From Saliniramus sp050485405 (GTDB lineage Bacteria; Pseudomonadota; Alphaproteobacteria; Rhizobiales; Beijerinckiaceae): a stretch of 38,239 bases of DNA. The stretch covers positions 1-38,239 of the forward strand of contig JBJHBI010000036.1 in NCBI GenBank assembly GCA_050485405.1, read 5' to 3'. The translations under genes and the position numbers were made by a program. Every line of letters starts with the position of its first letter. Position 1 is the first letter of the stretch. Positions 24,358 to 32,929 of the stretch are shown piece after piece. Under the pieces are notes generated by a model that saw only the letters and a program-made list of their open reading frames with translations, made no database searches and was not told the origin of the DNA.

Positions 24358-27300
24358 TCAGGCTGCGGCGACGCCGGCCCGACGCCCGACACCGGCGACG
24401 ACGACATCCGCCGGCCCCGTTTCGGCGAAGCGGGCATAGAGATCGACCAGTTCGGGATCGTCGGATTCACGGTCGGCGGCGATGACGATGGTATCAGCAG
24501 CACGCGCGAGGCGCTGGAGCAGCGGCGTATCCGAGGGGTCCGGCATCAGCATGAAGACGAGCCCGTATGTGTGCTGGAAGGCCGTCAGGGCCACGTCGAG
24601 CCCGTCACTGTCGTCGAGCAACGCGGCTTCACCGCCGCGTCCGCGCGCGACATGGTGCAGCGAGGAATGCGGATCGCGCTGGATGACGTCGAAGAAGCTC
24701 GCCCGCTCCGTGATCAGGTCGATCAGGCCGGGCAGGGCCCCTTTCCCGCCATCCTCTTGCATGGTGATCAGGATGCAACGACCGGCGCGGGCACCGGCCT
24801 GGGCGAGCGCTTCACCGAACTGGCGCAGGCGCTCCCGGTCACCGAGACCGCTCACCAGAACCCGCTGCCCGTGATCGGGTCGCTGGTTTTCGCGAAGCCG
24901 CGTCAGCAGCGCGCCGAAATCATATTGTGCCGACCATGCGTCACCGGTCTGCGCCGGGGACTGAGTCACCTTGCGCGTGGGGGTTTCGTCGGCTTCGCCC
25001 GATGCGCCGACCGGTACGGGCACGGAAGCCTCCGCGACCGGGCCGTCATCGAAGACGGGAACCGGCTCGGGCTCGCTCGCCGGTTCCTGCGCGACGGTCG
25101 CCTCTTGCGGCGGCTCCGGGTTTGCCTCTTCCTGCGGGGCGACGGGGTCTGCGCTCGCCTTTCGTGCGGCACGCTTGCGGCGCAGGCGCGGCTCGTGGCG
25201 GACCGTGGTCGCATCATCTTCGGGCTTCGGCTCGGTAAGCTCGGGGGCAGCGGGAGCGGGTTCAGCGGCGTGGGGCACATCCGCCTCGCCGATCGCCTCA
25301 CTCTCGGCCTCGGGCGATTCCTCTGCCGATGCTTCAGCCGAAGATATCTCGGTCGATGCGCGCGCCGGCGCCTCACGGGCCGGGGCCTCGTCGAGGAGGT
25401 CGTGCCAGGTCTCGGGCATGGCCTTCGCCGGCTTTTCAGTTTGATCCGCAATAATGCGCTCAGGCTCGATTTCGGGCGATGCGGCTTCGAGCGATTGGTC
25501 TTCGAGCGATTCGTCTTCAGGCGATACCTCCGCCAACTCGTCCGTCAGCGCGGCATCCGCGACGGGCTGCGGAGCTTCCTGCTCTTCGAGGGGCTCCTCA
25601 CGGCGGCTGCGCGCGATAGCGGCCTCGATCCGGTCGCGCGTCACGCTCGGGGAATGCGCCATGGCGGCGCCGGCCTCGGTCGCTGCGGGTGAGATCGTTC
25701 CGCGCAGACGCGCCCCGAGCTTGCGGACACCGGTCAGGACGTTGCCCTCCTCCGCAGGCTGGAACGGCAGCTCCACCTTGCGCTCCATCGATATTCCGCG
25801 ACGCCCCGGTACGGGCCTTTGCGCTTCGTCGACGGGCAGAATCTCCGGCAAACCGTCAGGCAGTATCTCGGGGGCGAGATCAGGCTTCGGACCGCGCGGA
25901 GGGGACATCACGTCGACATCCCGCAAACCGGCCTCATCGAATGCGATATGCGCCGGCGCAGGGCTCTGTTCGTAGAGCGGTTCGCCCGGATGGGCCGGCA
26001 TCGTCTGGCGTTGCGCGCGATATCCCGCATGGGTGTCCGTCGCCTGCCCCGACATGGCCGCCTGCGCCCGCATATCCATCGGCGCGTATCCATTGGCGGG
26101 CACACCATAGGGGTGCGCGCCATAGGGGTGCATGCCATATGCATTCGCGGCAGCGTAGCCGTAAGCATTGCCGTAACCGCCGCCATAGGCTTCGGCGAAA
26201 TCGTCGCGACGGTGCATCGGATGGCCGTATCCGCCCGTTCCGATCGGCGCAGCCGGCGCCGTTCCCGATACGAGCGCCACCACGACGACCCCGCCTGCGG
26301 CGACGAAAGCGGCACCGAGTGTCGCGAGGACGATCGTCGGCGCCTTGCGCGGGAAGACCGGATCGCTCGGCACGACGGCCCGGGAAACGATGCGGGCATC
26401 GGGCAGCGTCGCGTTCTGGGTTCCGCGCGCGACCGCCTCGCGATAGCGGGTGAGATAATTTTCGAGCTGCTCGCGCTCGGCGCGCGCCTCACGCTCCAGC
26501 GCGCGCAGTTGCACCTCGCTCTCGTTGGCCTGGGCGACGACGCTCATCTGGGCATCGAGGGCCGCTTCCAGCGAGGAGACGCGCGAGGCGGCGATGCGGG
26601 CGTCGTTCTCCAGGATGCGCACGGTGCGCTCGGCGGAAGCCGTGATCTGCTCGTCGAGATCCGCGAGCTGGGCGCGCAATTCGAGAATACGCGGATGCCC
26701 CGGCAGCAGCGTGCGCTGTTCAAGCGCGATGCGCGAGCGCAGGTCGATGCGCTGTTCGATCAGACGCCCGATCAACTGGTTATTGGCCACATCGGGGATC
26801 TCGAAGGCGCGCCCGTCCGCGATCATCTCGCTGATCAGTTGCGCCCGCGCCTCCGCATCGGCCTGGCTCGAACGGGCATCGGCGAGCCGTGTATTGAGGT
26901 CGCTCAGTTGCTGCGACGAGATGTTGGCGCTGTCGCCGCTGAGGAACAGGCGTGACGATGTCCGGAAGGTCTCGACCGCAGCCTCCGCCTCGGTCACACG
27001 CGCACGCAGATCCTCGATATTCGCGCCGAGCCAGGACGAGGCGGCGCGCGCGAGTTCGGCCTGCGCTTCTTCGAGCTGTTCGAGATAGACTTCCGCGATC
27101 GTATTCGCCGCCCGCGCCGCGAGATCGGGATCGGCCGATCTGAATTCGATCGCGAGAACGCGGGAACGGGGCACCGCGAAGACGGTGAGCGCGCGGTAAT
27201 AGGCGCTGAAGATGCGGTCTTCCTCGCGCCCGTCGTAATCTCCGCCGGCGAAACCGAGCATGGTGCGCACGCGGGTGACCGGATCCATCGGCCCGACGAG

Positions 27301-27687
27301 CGGATCGAACTCCGCATTGCCGACGAGTTCGAGACGCCGGATCACCTCACGGGCGACCTCGCGCGAGGTGACGACCTGGACCTGGCTGAGCACGGCCTGC
27401 TCGTCGATGACGCCGCTGGGCAATTCGCGTTCGGTGAGGGTGCGGGTGAATCCGGTATCGCGGTTCTCGAGCAGAATTTGCGCCTCGCTCGAAAACCGGG
27501 GCGTCACGAGGAAGACGAAGGCGGTCGCGGCAACCGCCGCGATCAGCGTGACGGCGACGATGAGCCCGAGGCGCGCGCGCAGAGCCAGCAGGATCCCTCG
27601 CAGATCCACCATGCCGTCGCGACCACCGGGGTCGAACGACGCATCTTCCGGTTGCCTCATCTCGCGCTCCATACTGGGTTCGGTCAT
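24358..27687 (-). CDS. Wzz/GumC-type polysaccharide chain-length protein with degenerate kinase domain
   Basis: An exceptionally long (1109-residue) polysaccharide co-polymerase. Residues ~41-62 and ~451-474 are the two membrane spans that frame a periplasmic region with long coiled coils (about 205-300 and 335-425). A Pro-rich P-x-x-P element (SDPVFPRKAP, 441-450) precedes the second span, as in the family. After it come a Tyr/Gly-rich stretch (486-534), some 400 residues of Ala/Glu/Pro-rich, probably disordered linker, and a C-terminal domain (943-1109). That domain aligns with bacterial tyrosine kinases (CpsD/Wzc type) in order and spacing (VLVSGLG ... ALAQAGARAGRCILITM ... GLIDLITERASFFDVIQRD), but it has GDRER where the Walker A motif would read G-x-GKS. 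It is divergent from the Wza-like gene and probably controls chain length and export. Confidence 0.88.
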   Translation of the reverse strand: MTEPSMEREMRQPEDASFDPGGRDGMVDLRGILLALRARLGLIVAVTLIAAVAATAFVFLVTPRFSSEAQILLENRDTGFTRTLTERELPSGVIDEQAVLSQVQVVTSREVAREVIRRLELVGNAEFDPLVGPMDPVTRVRTMLGFAGGDYDGREEDRIFSAYYRALTVFAVPRSRVLAIEFRSADPDLAARAANTIAEVYLEQLEEAQAELARAASSWLGANIEDLRARVTEAEAAVETFRTSSRLFLSGDSANISSQQLSDLNTRLADARSSQADAEARAQLISEMIADGRAFEIPDVANNQLIGRLIEQRIDLRSRIALEQRTLLPGHPRILELRAQLADLDEQITASAERTVRILENDARIAASRVSSLEAALDAQMSVVAQANESEVQLRALEREARAEREQLENYLTRYREAVARGTQNATLPDARIVSRAVVPSDPVFPRKAPTIVLATLGAAFVAAGGVVVVALVSGTAPAAPIGTGGYGHPMHRRDDFAEAYGGGYGNAYGYAAANAYGMHPYGAHPYGVPANGYAPMDMRAQAAMSGQATDTHAGYRAQRQTMPAHPGEPLYEQSPAPAHIAFDEAGLRDVDVMSPPRGPKPDLAPEILPDGLPEILPVDEAQRPVPGRRGISMERKVELPFQPAEEGNVLTGVRKLGARLRGTISPAATEAGAAMAHSPSVTRDRIEAAIARSRREEPLEEQEAPQPVADAALTDELAEVSPEDESLEDQSLEAASPEIEPERIIADQTEKPAKAMPETWHDLLDEAPAREAPARASTEISSAEASAEESPEAESEAIGEADVPHAAEPAPAAPELTEPKPEDDATTVRHEPRLRRKRAARKASADPVAPQEEANPEPPQEATVAQEPASEPEPVPVFDDGPVAEASVPVPVGASGEADETPTRKVTQSPAQTGDAWSAQYDFGALLTRLRENQRPDHGQRVLVSGLGDRERLRQFGEALAQAGARAGRCILITMQEDGGKGALPGLIDLITERASFFDVIQRDPHSSLHHVARGRGGEAALLDDSDGLDVALTAFQHTYGLVFMLMPDPSDTPLLQRLARAADTIVIAADRESDDPELVDLYARFAETGPADVVVAGVGRRAGVAAA

Positions 27688-27850
27688 GATCCGGACCTCA
27701 CCGCAGAATGAACAGACAGGGTTTCAGTATGGTTAAGAAAGTCGCCGAAACGGCCCTGTATTGTCAGTTCGGCGCAATTGGCAAGGTTCTGTTAACCCTG
27801 TCGCTTTACTTTCCGATCAACTCCACATCGGTCGTATGGTCGAGATCTCG

Positions 27851-28408
27851 ATGAACAGGCGCAAGACACTGGTTCTTCTATTGTCGGCAGCCGCCCTTCC
27901 CGGTTGTGCCGCGATGGCGACCCGGCGCGGCGACGAGACTTTCTCGGCACGCGACTATCGCCTCGCCACCGATGACCGGGTGCGGCTGATCGTCTTCGGC
28001 CAGGACGCGTTGTCGAATATCTACACGGTGGATGCCGGCGGTGCGATCACCGTTCCGCTGATCGGTGCCGTGACGGTCGAGGGCCTGACAACGAAACAGG
28101 CTGCGGACCGGGTCAGCGCCCGCCTCGCCGACGGTTTCATCCGAGATCCGAGCGTCACTGTCGAAATCGACACGTATCGCCCGTTCTATATCATGGGCGA
28201 GGTGATCCGTGGCGGACAATACGACTACGTCGCCGGCATGACCGTCGAGACCGCCGTCGCCATCGCGGGCGGCTTCACCCCGCGCGCCGTGCGCAGCTAC
28301 GCCACGCTCTCGCGCAAGACCGAAGGCGAGGCCGACCGCTTCAACGTGGCGCTCGATTACGTCCTGCGCCCCGGTGACACGGTGATCGTGCGCGAGCGCT
28401 GGTTTTAG
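27851..28408 (+). CDS. Wza-like polysaccharide export lipoprotein (short form)
   Basis: A 185-residue polysaccharide export protein. A lipoprotein signal peptide ends with the lipobox LPGC, Cys at residue 19. The polysaccharide-export domain follows: YRLATDDRVRLIVFGQDALS, then YTVDAGGAITVPLIGAVTVE and FIRDPSVTVEI. A SLBB-type repeat follows in FYIMGEVIRGGQYDYVAGMT. It is much shorter than E. coli Wza (about 360 residues) and lacks the C-terminal amphipathic helix that crosses the outer membrane, as in many alphaproteobacterial homologues. The start is taken at ATG 27851, which begins the signal peptide; an in-frame ATG at 27836 is possible. The glycosyltransferase gene begins directly after its stop codon. 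Confidence 0.88.
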   Translation: MNRRKTLVLLLSAAALPGCAAMATRRGDETFSARDYRLATDDRVRLIVFGQDALSNIYTVDAGGAITVPLIGAVTVEGLTTKQAADRVSARLADGFIRDPSVTVEIDTYRPFYIMGEVIRGGQYDYVAGMTVETAVAIAGGFTPRAVRSYATLSRKTEGEADRFNVALDYVLRPGDTVIVRERWF

Positions 28409-29587
28409 ATGGCGACGATGCGCGAGAACGCGGAAGAGCCCCATCACCGCATCCTCCACGTGTTTCGCGCGCCGATCGGCGGGCTGTTCCGGCATGTGAT
28501 CGATCTGGCCTGCGAACAGGCCGCGCGGGGCCATTCCGTCGGGCTCTTCTTCGATTCCTCGCACGACAATGCTCGCACCCACGACATGATCGAACGCGCC
28601 CGCCCCCATCTCGATCTCGGCATCACCCGTGTGCCGATGGCGCGCAATCCCTCTCCACGTGATCTGTCGGCCCTGCGCGCGCTGGCGCGGCTGCAACGGG
28701 AAATCGGCGCCACGATCCTGCACGGCCACGGTTCCAAGGGCGGGCTCTATACCCGTGCCCTGGCTTACCGGCACGCTCCGGACGCGGTGCGCGCCTATAC
28801 GCCCCACGGCGGCAGCTTCCATTTCGGACCCGGCAATCCGCGCCATCACCTGTTCATGGCGGCGGAACGCTGGATGGCGCGCCGCACGGATGTGTTTCTC
28901 TTCGAAAGCCGGCATGTCGCTGGTTGTTTCGAGCGCTATGTCGGCGCGACGGATCGCCCGGCGATGATCGTCCATAACGGTCTCTACCCGGCGGAGTTCG
29001 AGCCCGTCGACACATCCGCCGCGACCTTCGACCTCGTCTTCATAGGCGAGATGATCTTCGCCAAGGGCGTCGACACCCTGCTTCAGGCGATGCGGCTGAT
29101 CCGCGAGCGCCGCGGCAATGCGCCGCGCCTCCTCGCCGTCGGGTCCGGGCCGGATCGCGAGGCGCTCGAACGACGGGCCGGCGAATACGGCCTCGGCGAC
29201 GACGTCACCTTCGAGGACGCGCAACCCATTCGTTCCGTGCTCGCCCGCGCACGCATCATGGTGATGCCCTCCCACGCGGAATCGCTGCCATACGTGGTTC
29301 TCGAAGCGGCCGCCGCCGGCATGCCGCTCGTCGCCACGAATGTCGGCGGCATTCCGGAGATTCTGGAGCCCTGCGCCGACGAACTCGTCCCCCCATCGGA
29401 TGTGGGAGCGCTTGCGGGAGCCATCCTCGCCCGGCTGACGGAAGATACCGCGAGCGCCAAGGCGCGGACCGGGCAGGTCCGCGCATTTCTCGAAACGAAC
29501 TTCTCGATCGCGACGATGACGGATGCCGTCCTCGACGGCTATGCGAAGGGCCGCGCGCGAAAAGCCGTTATTATACAATCCCGTTAA
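28409..29587 (+). CDS. GT4-family glycosyltransferase
   Basis: A 392-residue GT-B-fold glycosyltransferase. The N-terminal domain begins with ILHVFRAPIGGLFRHVIDLA, a typical acceptor-side glycine loop. The C-terminal donor-binding domain shows FIGEMIFAKGVDTLLQAMRL, LLAVGSGPDREALERRA and the E-x7-E motif within PSHAESLPYVVLEAAAAGMP, followed by LVATNVGGIPEIL. It probably adds a sugar from a nucleotide donor to the lipid-linked repeat unit on the cytoplasmic face; donor and acceptor are unknown. The ATG follows the stop of the export gene with no gap (TAG then ATG), which argues for translational coupling; a second ATG three codons in is an alternative. It is the only glycosyltransferase of this type in the window. 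Confidence 0.9.
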   Translation: MATMRENAEEPHHRILHVFRAPIGGLFRHVIDLACEQAARGHSVGLFFDSSHDNARTHDMIERARPHLDLGITRVPMARNPSPRDLSALRALARLQREIGATILHGHGSKGGLYTRALAYRHAPDAVRAYTPHGGSFHFGPGNPRHHLFMAAERWMARRTDVFLFESRHVAGCFERYVGATDRPAMIVHNGLYPAEFEPVDTSAATFDLVFIGEMIFAKGVDTLLQAMRLIRERRGNAPRLLAVGSGPDREALERRAGEYGLGDDVTFEDAQPIRSVLARARIMVMPSHAESLPYVVLEAAAAGMPLVATNVGGIPEILEPCADELVPPSDVGALAGAILARLTEDTASAKARTGQVRAFLETNFSIATMTDAVLDGYAKGRARKAVIIQSR

Positions 29588-29682
29588 GCCTTCTCTCACC
29601 TGAACCGGTTAACGTGATCGGGTCAATTCGCCGGACCGAACGCGGCTGGATCGACCAATTATTGTATGAACGGGCGGGACAC

Positions 29683-31224
29683 ATGAGCATCGACATTCGG
29701 GACCTGATGCAGGCGGCGGCATCCGCTGGCATCGATGGCACGCCGTCACGCAAGGGCGGTGATCAGACGCTGCGCGCGCGCCGGCCTCCGGCCGAAGCGA
29801 CGACCGGCCTGCCCCTGTCGGGCGCCTTCTCCGCGAAGGTCCTCACGGGAACGGTGCGGCTGGGCGAACTCGCCCTCGTCGCGGGTCTCGGAATCGTATT
29901 TCACCTCGTCTATCTGGGAAGCAGCTTCGACACCTTCGCGCTGGCCATGATCGTGGGGATTTCCCTCGCGGCCCTGCTCGGCTTCGAGATGGCGCGGGTC
30001 TATTCGATCCAGGCCTTCCGCACCTTCTTCCGCGACGGGCTGCGCCTTCTGGCGACCTGGACATTCGTCTTTCTCGCCGGCTTTGCCGCGATCTTCCTGC
30101 TGAAGGTCGGGGACGAATATTCTCGCGTCTGGCTGGTCGGCTGGTTCTTCACCGGTGCGGTGGCGCTGACGGCTGAGCGTCTGGTACTCGCCGGCTTCGT
30201 TGGCCGCATGACCCGGGCCGGGCGCTTCGATCGGCGCACGGCTATCGTCGGCGCGGGGCCTGCCGCGGTGGAGATGATCCAGGCCCTCGATTCGCAGAGC
30301 GACAACGGCATCCGGATCGTCGGCATCTTCGATGACCGCAACGACGAACGCACCCCCGATCTCGTGGCCGGCTACCCCACCCTGGGGACCGTCAGCGATC
30401 TCGTCGACTATGCCCGCAACACCCAGCTCGATCTCGTGATCTTCACCGTGCCGATCGCAGCCGAAGGGCGCATCCTGCAAATGCTCTCGAAGCTCTGGGT
30501 CCTGCCGATCGATATCCGCCTCGCAGCACATGCGAGCAAGCTCCGCCTGCGTCCGCGCGCCTATTCCTATATCGGCAACGTCCCGGTCCTCGACGTCTTC
30601 GACCGCCCGATCGCGGATTGGGACCTCGTGGTGAAGTGGCTGTTCGACAAGATCGTCGGCGCCTCCATCCTCATCCTCGCCGCCCCGGTCATGGCTGCCG
30701 TCGCGCTCGCCGTGAAGCTCGATTCGCGTGGTCCGGTGCTGTTTCGCCAGAAGCGCTACGGCTTCAACAACGAGCTGATCGAGGTGTTCAAGTTCCGCTC
30801 GATGTATGTCGATCAGGGGGATATGGCGGCGGCGAAGCTCGTCACCAAGGACGACCCGCGCGTCACCCGCGTCGGGCGCTTCATCCGCAAGACCTCCCTC
30901 GACGAATTGCCGCAGCTGTTCAATGTGGTCTTCAAGGGCAATCTCTCGCTGGTGGGGCCGCGCCCCCATGCGCTTCAGGCCAAGGCCGCGAACGAGCTCT
31001 ACGACCAGGTCGTCGACGGGTATTTCGCCCGCCACAAGGTCAAGCCCGGGATCACCGGCTGGGCCCAGATCAACGGCTGGCGCGGTGAGACGGATACCCA
31101 GGAGAAGATCCAGCGGCGTGTCGAGCACGACCTCTACTATATCGAGAACTGGTCGGTTCTGTTCGATCTCCAGATCCTCGCGATGACGCCCTTCGCGCTT
31201 CTCAAGACGGAGAACGCCTATTGA
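29683..31224 (+). CDS. Undecaprenyl-phosphate sugar phosphotransferase (WcaJ/PssY type)
   Basis: A 513-residue polyprenyl-phosphate hexose-1-phosphate transferase that starts exopolysaccharide assembly on undecaprenyl phosphate at the inner membrane. Four hydrophobic segments lie at about 60-165, then a CoA-binding-like Rossmann region (TAIVGAGPAAVEMIQ, 186-200). The C-terminal catalytic domain has a membrane helix (FDKIVGASILILAAPVMAAV), then PVLFRQKRYGFNNELIEVFK, FRSMYVD, TSLDELPQLFNV, LSLVGPRPHAL and KPGITGWAQINGWRGETDT, all diagnostic. The start is chosen at 29683, where GGGCGGGA precedes the ATG; the frame is open from 29614. The next gene overlaps its stop by 4 bases. Confidence 0.94.
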   Translation: MSIDIRDLMQAAASAGIDGTPSRKGGDQTLRARRPPAEATTGLPLSGAFSAKVLTGTVRLGELALVAGLGIVFHLVYLGSSFDTFALAMIVGISLAALLGFEMARVYSIQAFRTFFRDGLRLLATWTFVFLAGFAAIFLLKVGDEYSRVWLVGWFFTGAVALTAERLVLAGFVGRMTRAGRFDRRTAIVGAGPAAVEMIQALDSQSDNGIRIVGIFDDRNDERTPDLVAGYPTLGTVSDLVDYARNTQLDLVIFTVPIAAEGRILQMLSKLWVLPIDIRLAAHASKLRLRPRAYSYIGNVPVLDVFDRPIADWDLVVKWLFDKIVGASILILAAPVMAAVALAVKLDSRGPVLFRQKRYGFNNELIEVFKFRSMYVDQGDMAAAKLVTKDDPRVTRVGRFIRKTSLDELPQLFNVVFKGNLSLVGPRPHALQAKAANELYDQVVDGYFARHKVKPGITGWAQINGWRGETDTQEKIQRRVEHDLYYIENWSVLFDLQILAMTPFALLKTENAY

Positions 31225-32552
31225 GGACGCTCGGCACCAGCGCGCCGATGCAGGCTGTTGCGGGCTTTTCCCGCAACACGCAATGGTGGACGCTGTTCGC
31301 CTTCGCCTGTGGCGGCGGGGTGGTGCTGATCGAGCCTTCTCCTTACGAGTTCTTCTTCTTTCTCGCCCTCTTCGTCTTCATGCTCGGCGGCCTGAGGCTC
31401 GGTGCCGGCGGCGTGGTGATGATCGCGTTGTTGATGCTGTTCAACATCGGCGGTTTGTTCTCGCTCGTGCCCTTCCTCGATGACGGGGACGCCGTCCGCT
31501 TCATCGTGGTCTCGTTCTATCTGGCCGTGACCTCGGCCTTCTTCGCCGGTCTGGTGCTGGAGGATGCCCGCTGGCGGATGCATGCCCTGACATGGGGCCT
31601 CGTGATCGGGGCGACGATCGCCTCGATCGCGGGCATTCTGGGCTATTTCAACATTGCCGGGCTCGGGGCGATCTTCACGCTGCACGACCGCGCGGCGGGC
31701 ACCTTCAAGGATCCGAACGTGCTCGGCACATTCGTGATCCTGCCGCTGGTGCTGCTCGCTCAGGCCGTCCTGCTCACCGGGCGGCTGCGTCTGCGCTATC
31801 TCGTGCCGATGGCGATCATCCTGTTCGGCGGCGTATTCCTGTCGTTCTCGCGCGGCGCCTGGGGCCACATGATCCTGTCGATGGCCCTGATGACGTTCCT
31901 GACCTTCGTCTTCGTGGCTGGGCCGCAGCAGCGTCTGCGCATCACGGTGCTTACGATCTGCGGCGTGATCGGCTCCATCGTGGCGCTCGCCGTCGCGCTC
32001 TCGATCGAGGAGCTGCGCGCCATGTTCGAGCTGCGCGCAGCCGTCGTCCAGCATTACGATGTCGGCGCAACTGGGCGTTTCGGACGCATCGGGCGCGCCA
32101 TTCCCGAACTGCTCGACAGGCCGAACGGCTACGGCCCCCTCCAGTTTCGCCATGTCTGGTTCGAGGACCCGCACAATGTCTTCCTGAACGCCTTTGCCTC
32201 CTATGGCTGGCTCGGCGGGCTCAGCTATCTCGTGCTGATCATCCTCACCCTCGCCATCGGCTGGCGGATGATCGCGATGCGGTCCGACATGCAGGCCTTC
32301 GGGATTGCCGTGTGGTCCGTGCTCTTCATCCAGATCCTCCAGGGTTTCACCATCGATACCGACCATTGGCGGCATTTCTATCTGCTGCTCGGGCTGACCT
32401 GGGGCCTGTTCGATCGGGCCGTCGATCACCGGAACCGGTCCGCGCGCGATCGGATCAGACGCGAACCCGGCGGAGCAGCGCCGCATGGCCCGGCTCGCCT
32501 TTCGCCGGGCGCGGATCCTGTCGCGGCGCGCGGGCCGCTCACGCATTCGTGA
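31221..32552 (+). CDS. O-antigen ligase/polymerase-family membrane protein (Wzy/WaaL-like)
   Basis: A 443-residue polytopic membrane protein with 10-12 hydrophobic segments. It carries the features of the O-antigen ligase/polymerase family: AGTFKDPNVLGTFVILPLVL in the middle, and a large periplasmic loop that ends with FEDPHNVFLNAFASYGWLGG, whose P-H-N and G-x-x-G residues are conserved. In an exopolysaccharide locus the likely role is Wzy-type polymerisation of repeat units, though ligase activity cannot be excluded. The start appears to be TTG at 31221, which overlaps the stop of the preceding gene (TTGA), with GGAG upstream; an in-frame ATG at 31248 is the alternative. The last ~45 residues are hydrophilic and Arg/Pro-rich. 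Confidence 0.85.
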   Translation: MRTLGTSAPMQAVAGFSRNTQWWTLFAFACGGGVVLIEPSPYEFFFFLALFVFMLGGLRLGAGGVVMIALLMLFNIGGLFSLVPFLDDGDAVRFIVVSFYLAVTSAFFAGLVLEDARWRMHALTWGLVIGATIASIAGILGYFNIAGLGAIFTLHDRAAGTFKDPNVLGTFVILPLVLLAQAVLLTGRLRLRYLVPMAIILFGGVFLSFSRGAWGHMILSMALMTFLTFVFVAGPQQRLRITVLTICGVIGSIVALAVALSIEELRAMFELRAAVVQHYDVGATGRFGRIGRAIPELLDRPNGYGPLQFRHVWFEDPHNVFLNAFASYGWLGGLSYLVLIILTLAIGWRMIAMRSDMQAFGIAVWSVLFIQILQGFTIDTDHWRHFYLLLGLTWGLFDRAVDHRNRSARDRIRREPGGAAPHGPARLSPGADPVAARGPLTHS

Positions 32553-32929
32553 ACATTGAGGTGGCGATGGGTCGACCAATTGCATCCAGGCCTTGCCATA
32601 CGCAATGGGATTTCTACAACTTTCAGGCGACAATGATTCGGCGCATGCAAAGCCGCCACGCCATCGAAGCCCCCGACGAGAGACGCCCGGCACAAGGGCG
32701 GCAATGCCAGGCGCGCCTGCTGGAGGTGATTTAAGACACTGATCTATCGATATGAAATCGCATCGAACACCGATGAAAAAACCCGCCGAGCCGATTGGCA
32801 TCGGCAAGGCGGGCTGAAGGTGCTCTCGATGTAACGCCCCCACAGGCGCAATCTAAAGCTACATCGCAGGGGGCGCGATTGCAAGGCTTTGGGCGCCCAG
32901 TTGCGCCGGCGCCTGCGCGGCAATCACGC
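32553..32929. other. Intergenic region with structured minus-strand element
   Basis: This 377-base region separates the convergent polymerase and XRE genes. The part at 32553-32770 shows no recognisable gene. The part at 32776-32929 holds a strong minus-strand terminator and, just upstream of it on that strand, a nested inverted repeat: outer arms CGATGTA and TACATCG (32827-32833 and 32860-32866), inner arms CGCC and GGCG (32835-32838 and 32845-32848). See the findings for a possible small RNA. Confidence 0.55.
32776..32813 (-). terminator. Strong intrinsic terminator downstream of the XRE gene
   Basis: Read on the minus strand, CCCGCC then GCCGAT-GCCA-ATCGGC then GGCGGG forms a long two-part stem (positions 32813 down to 32782), followed by six T residues (32781-32776). 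This is a textbook Rho-independent terminator. It lies about 117 bases after the stop of the XRE-family gene. Confidence 0.88.
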
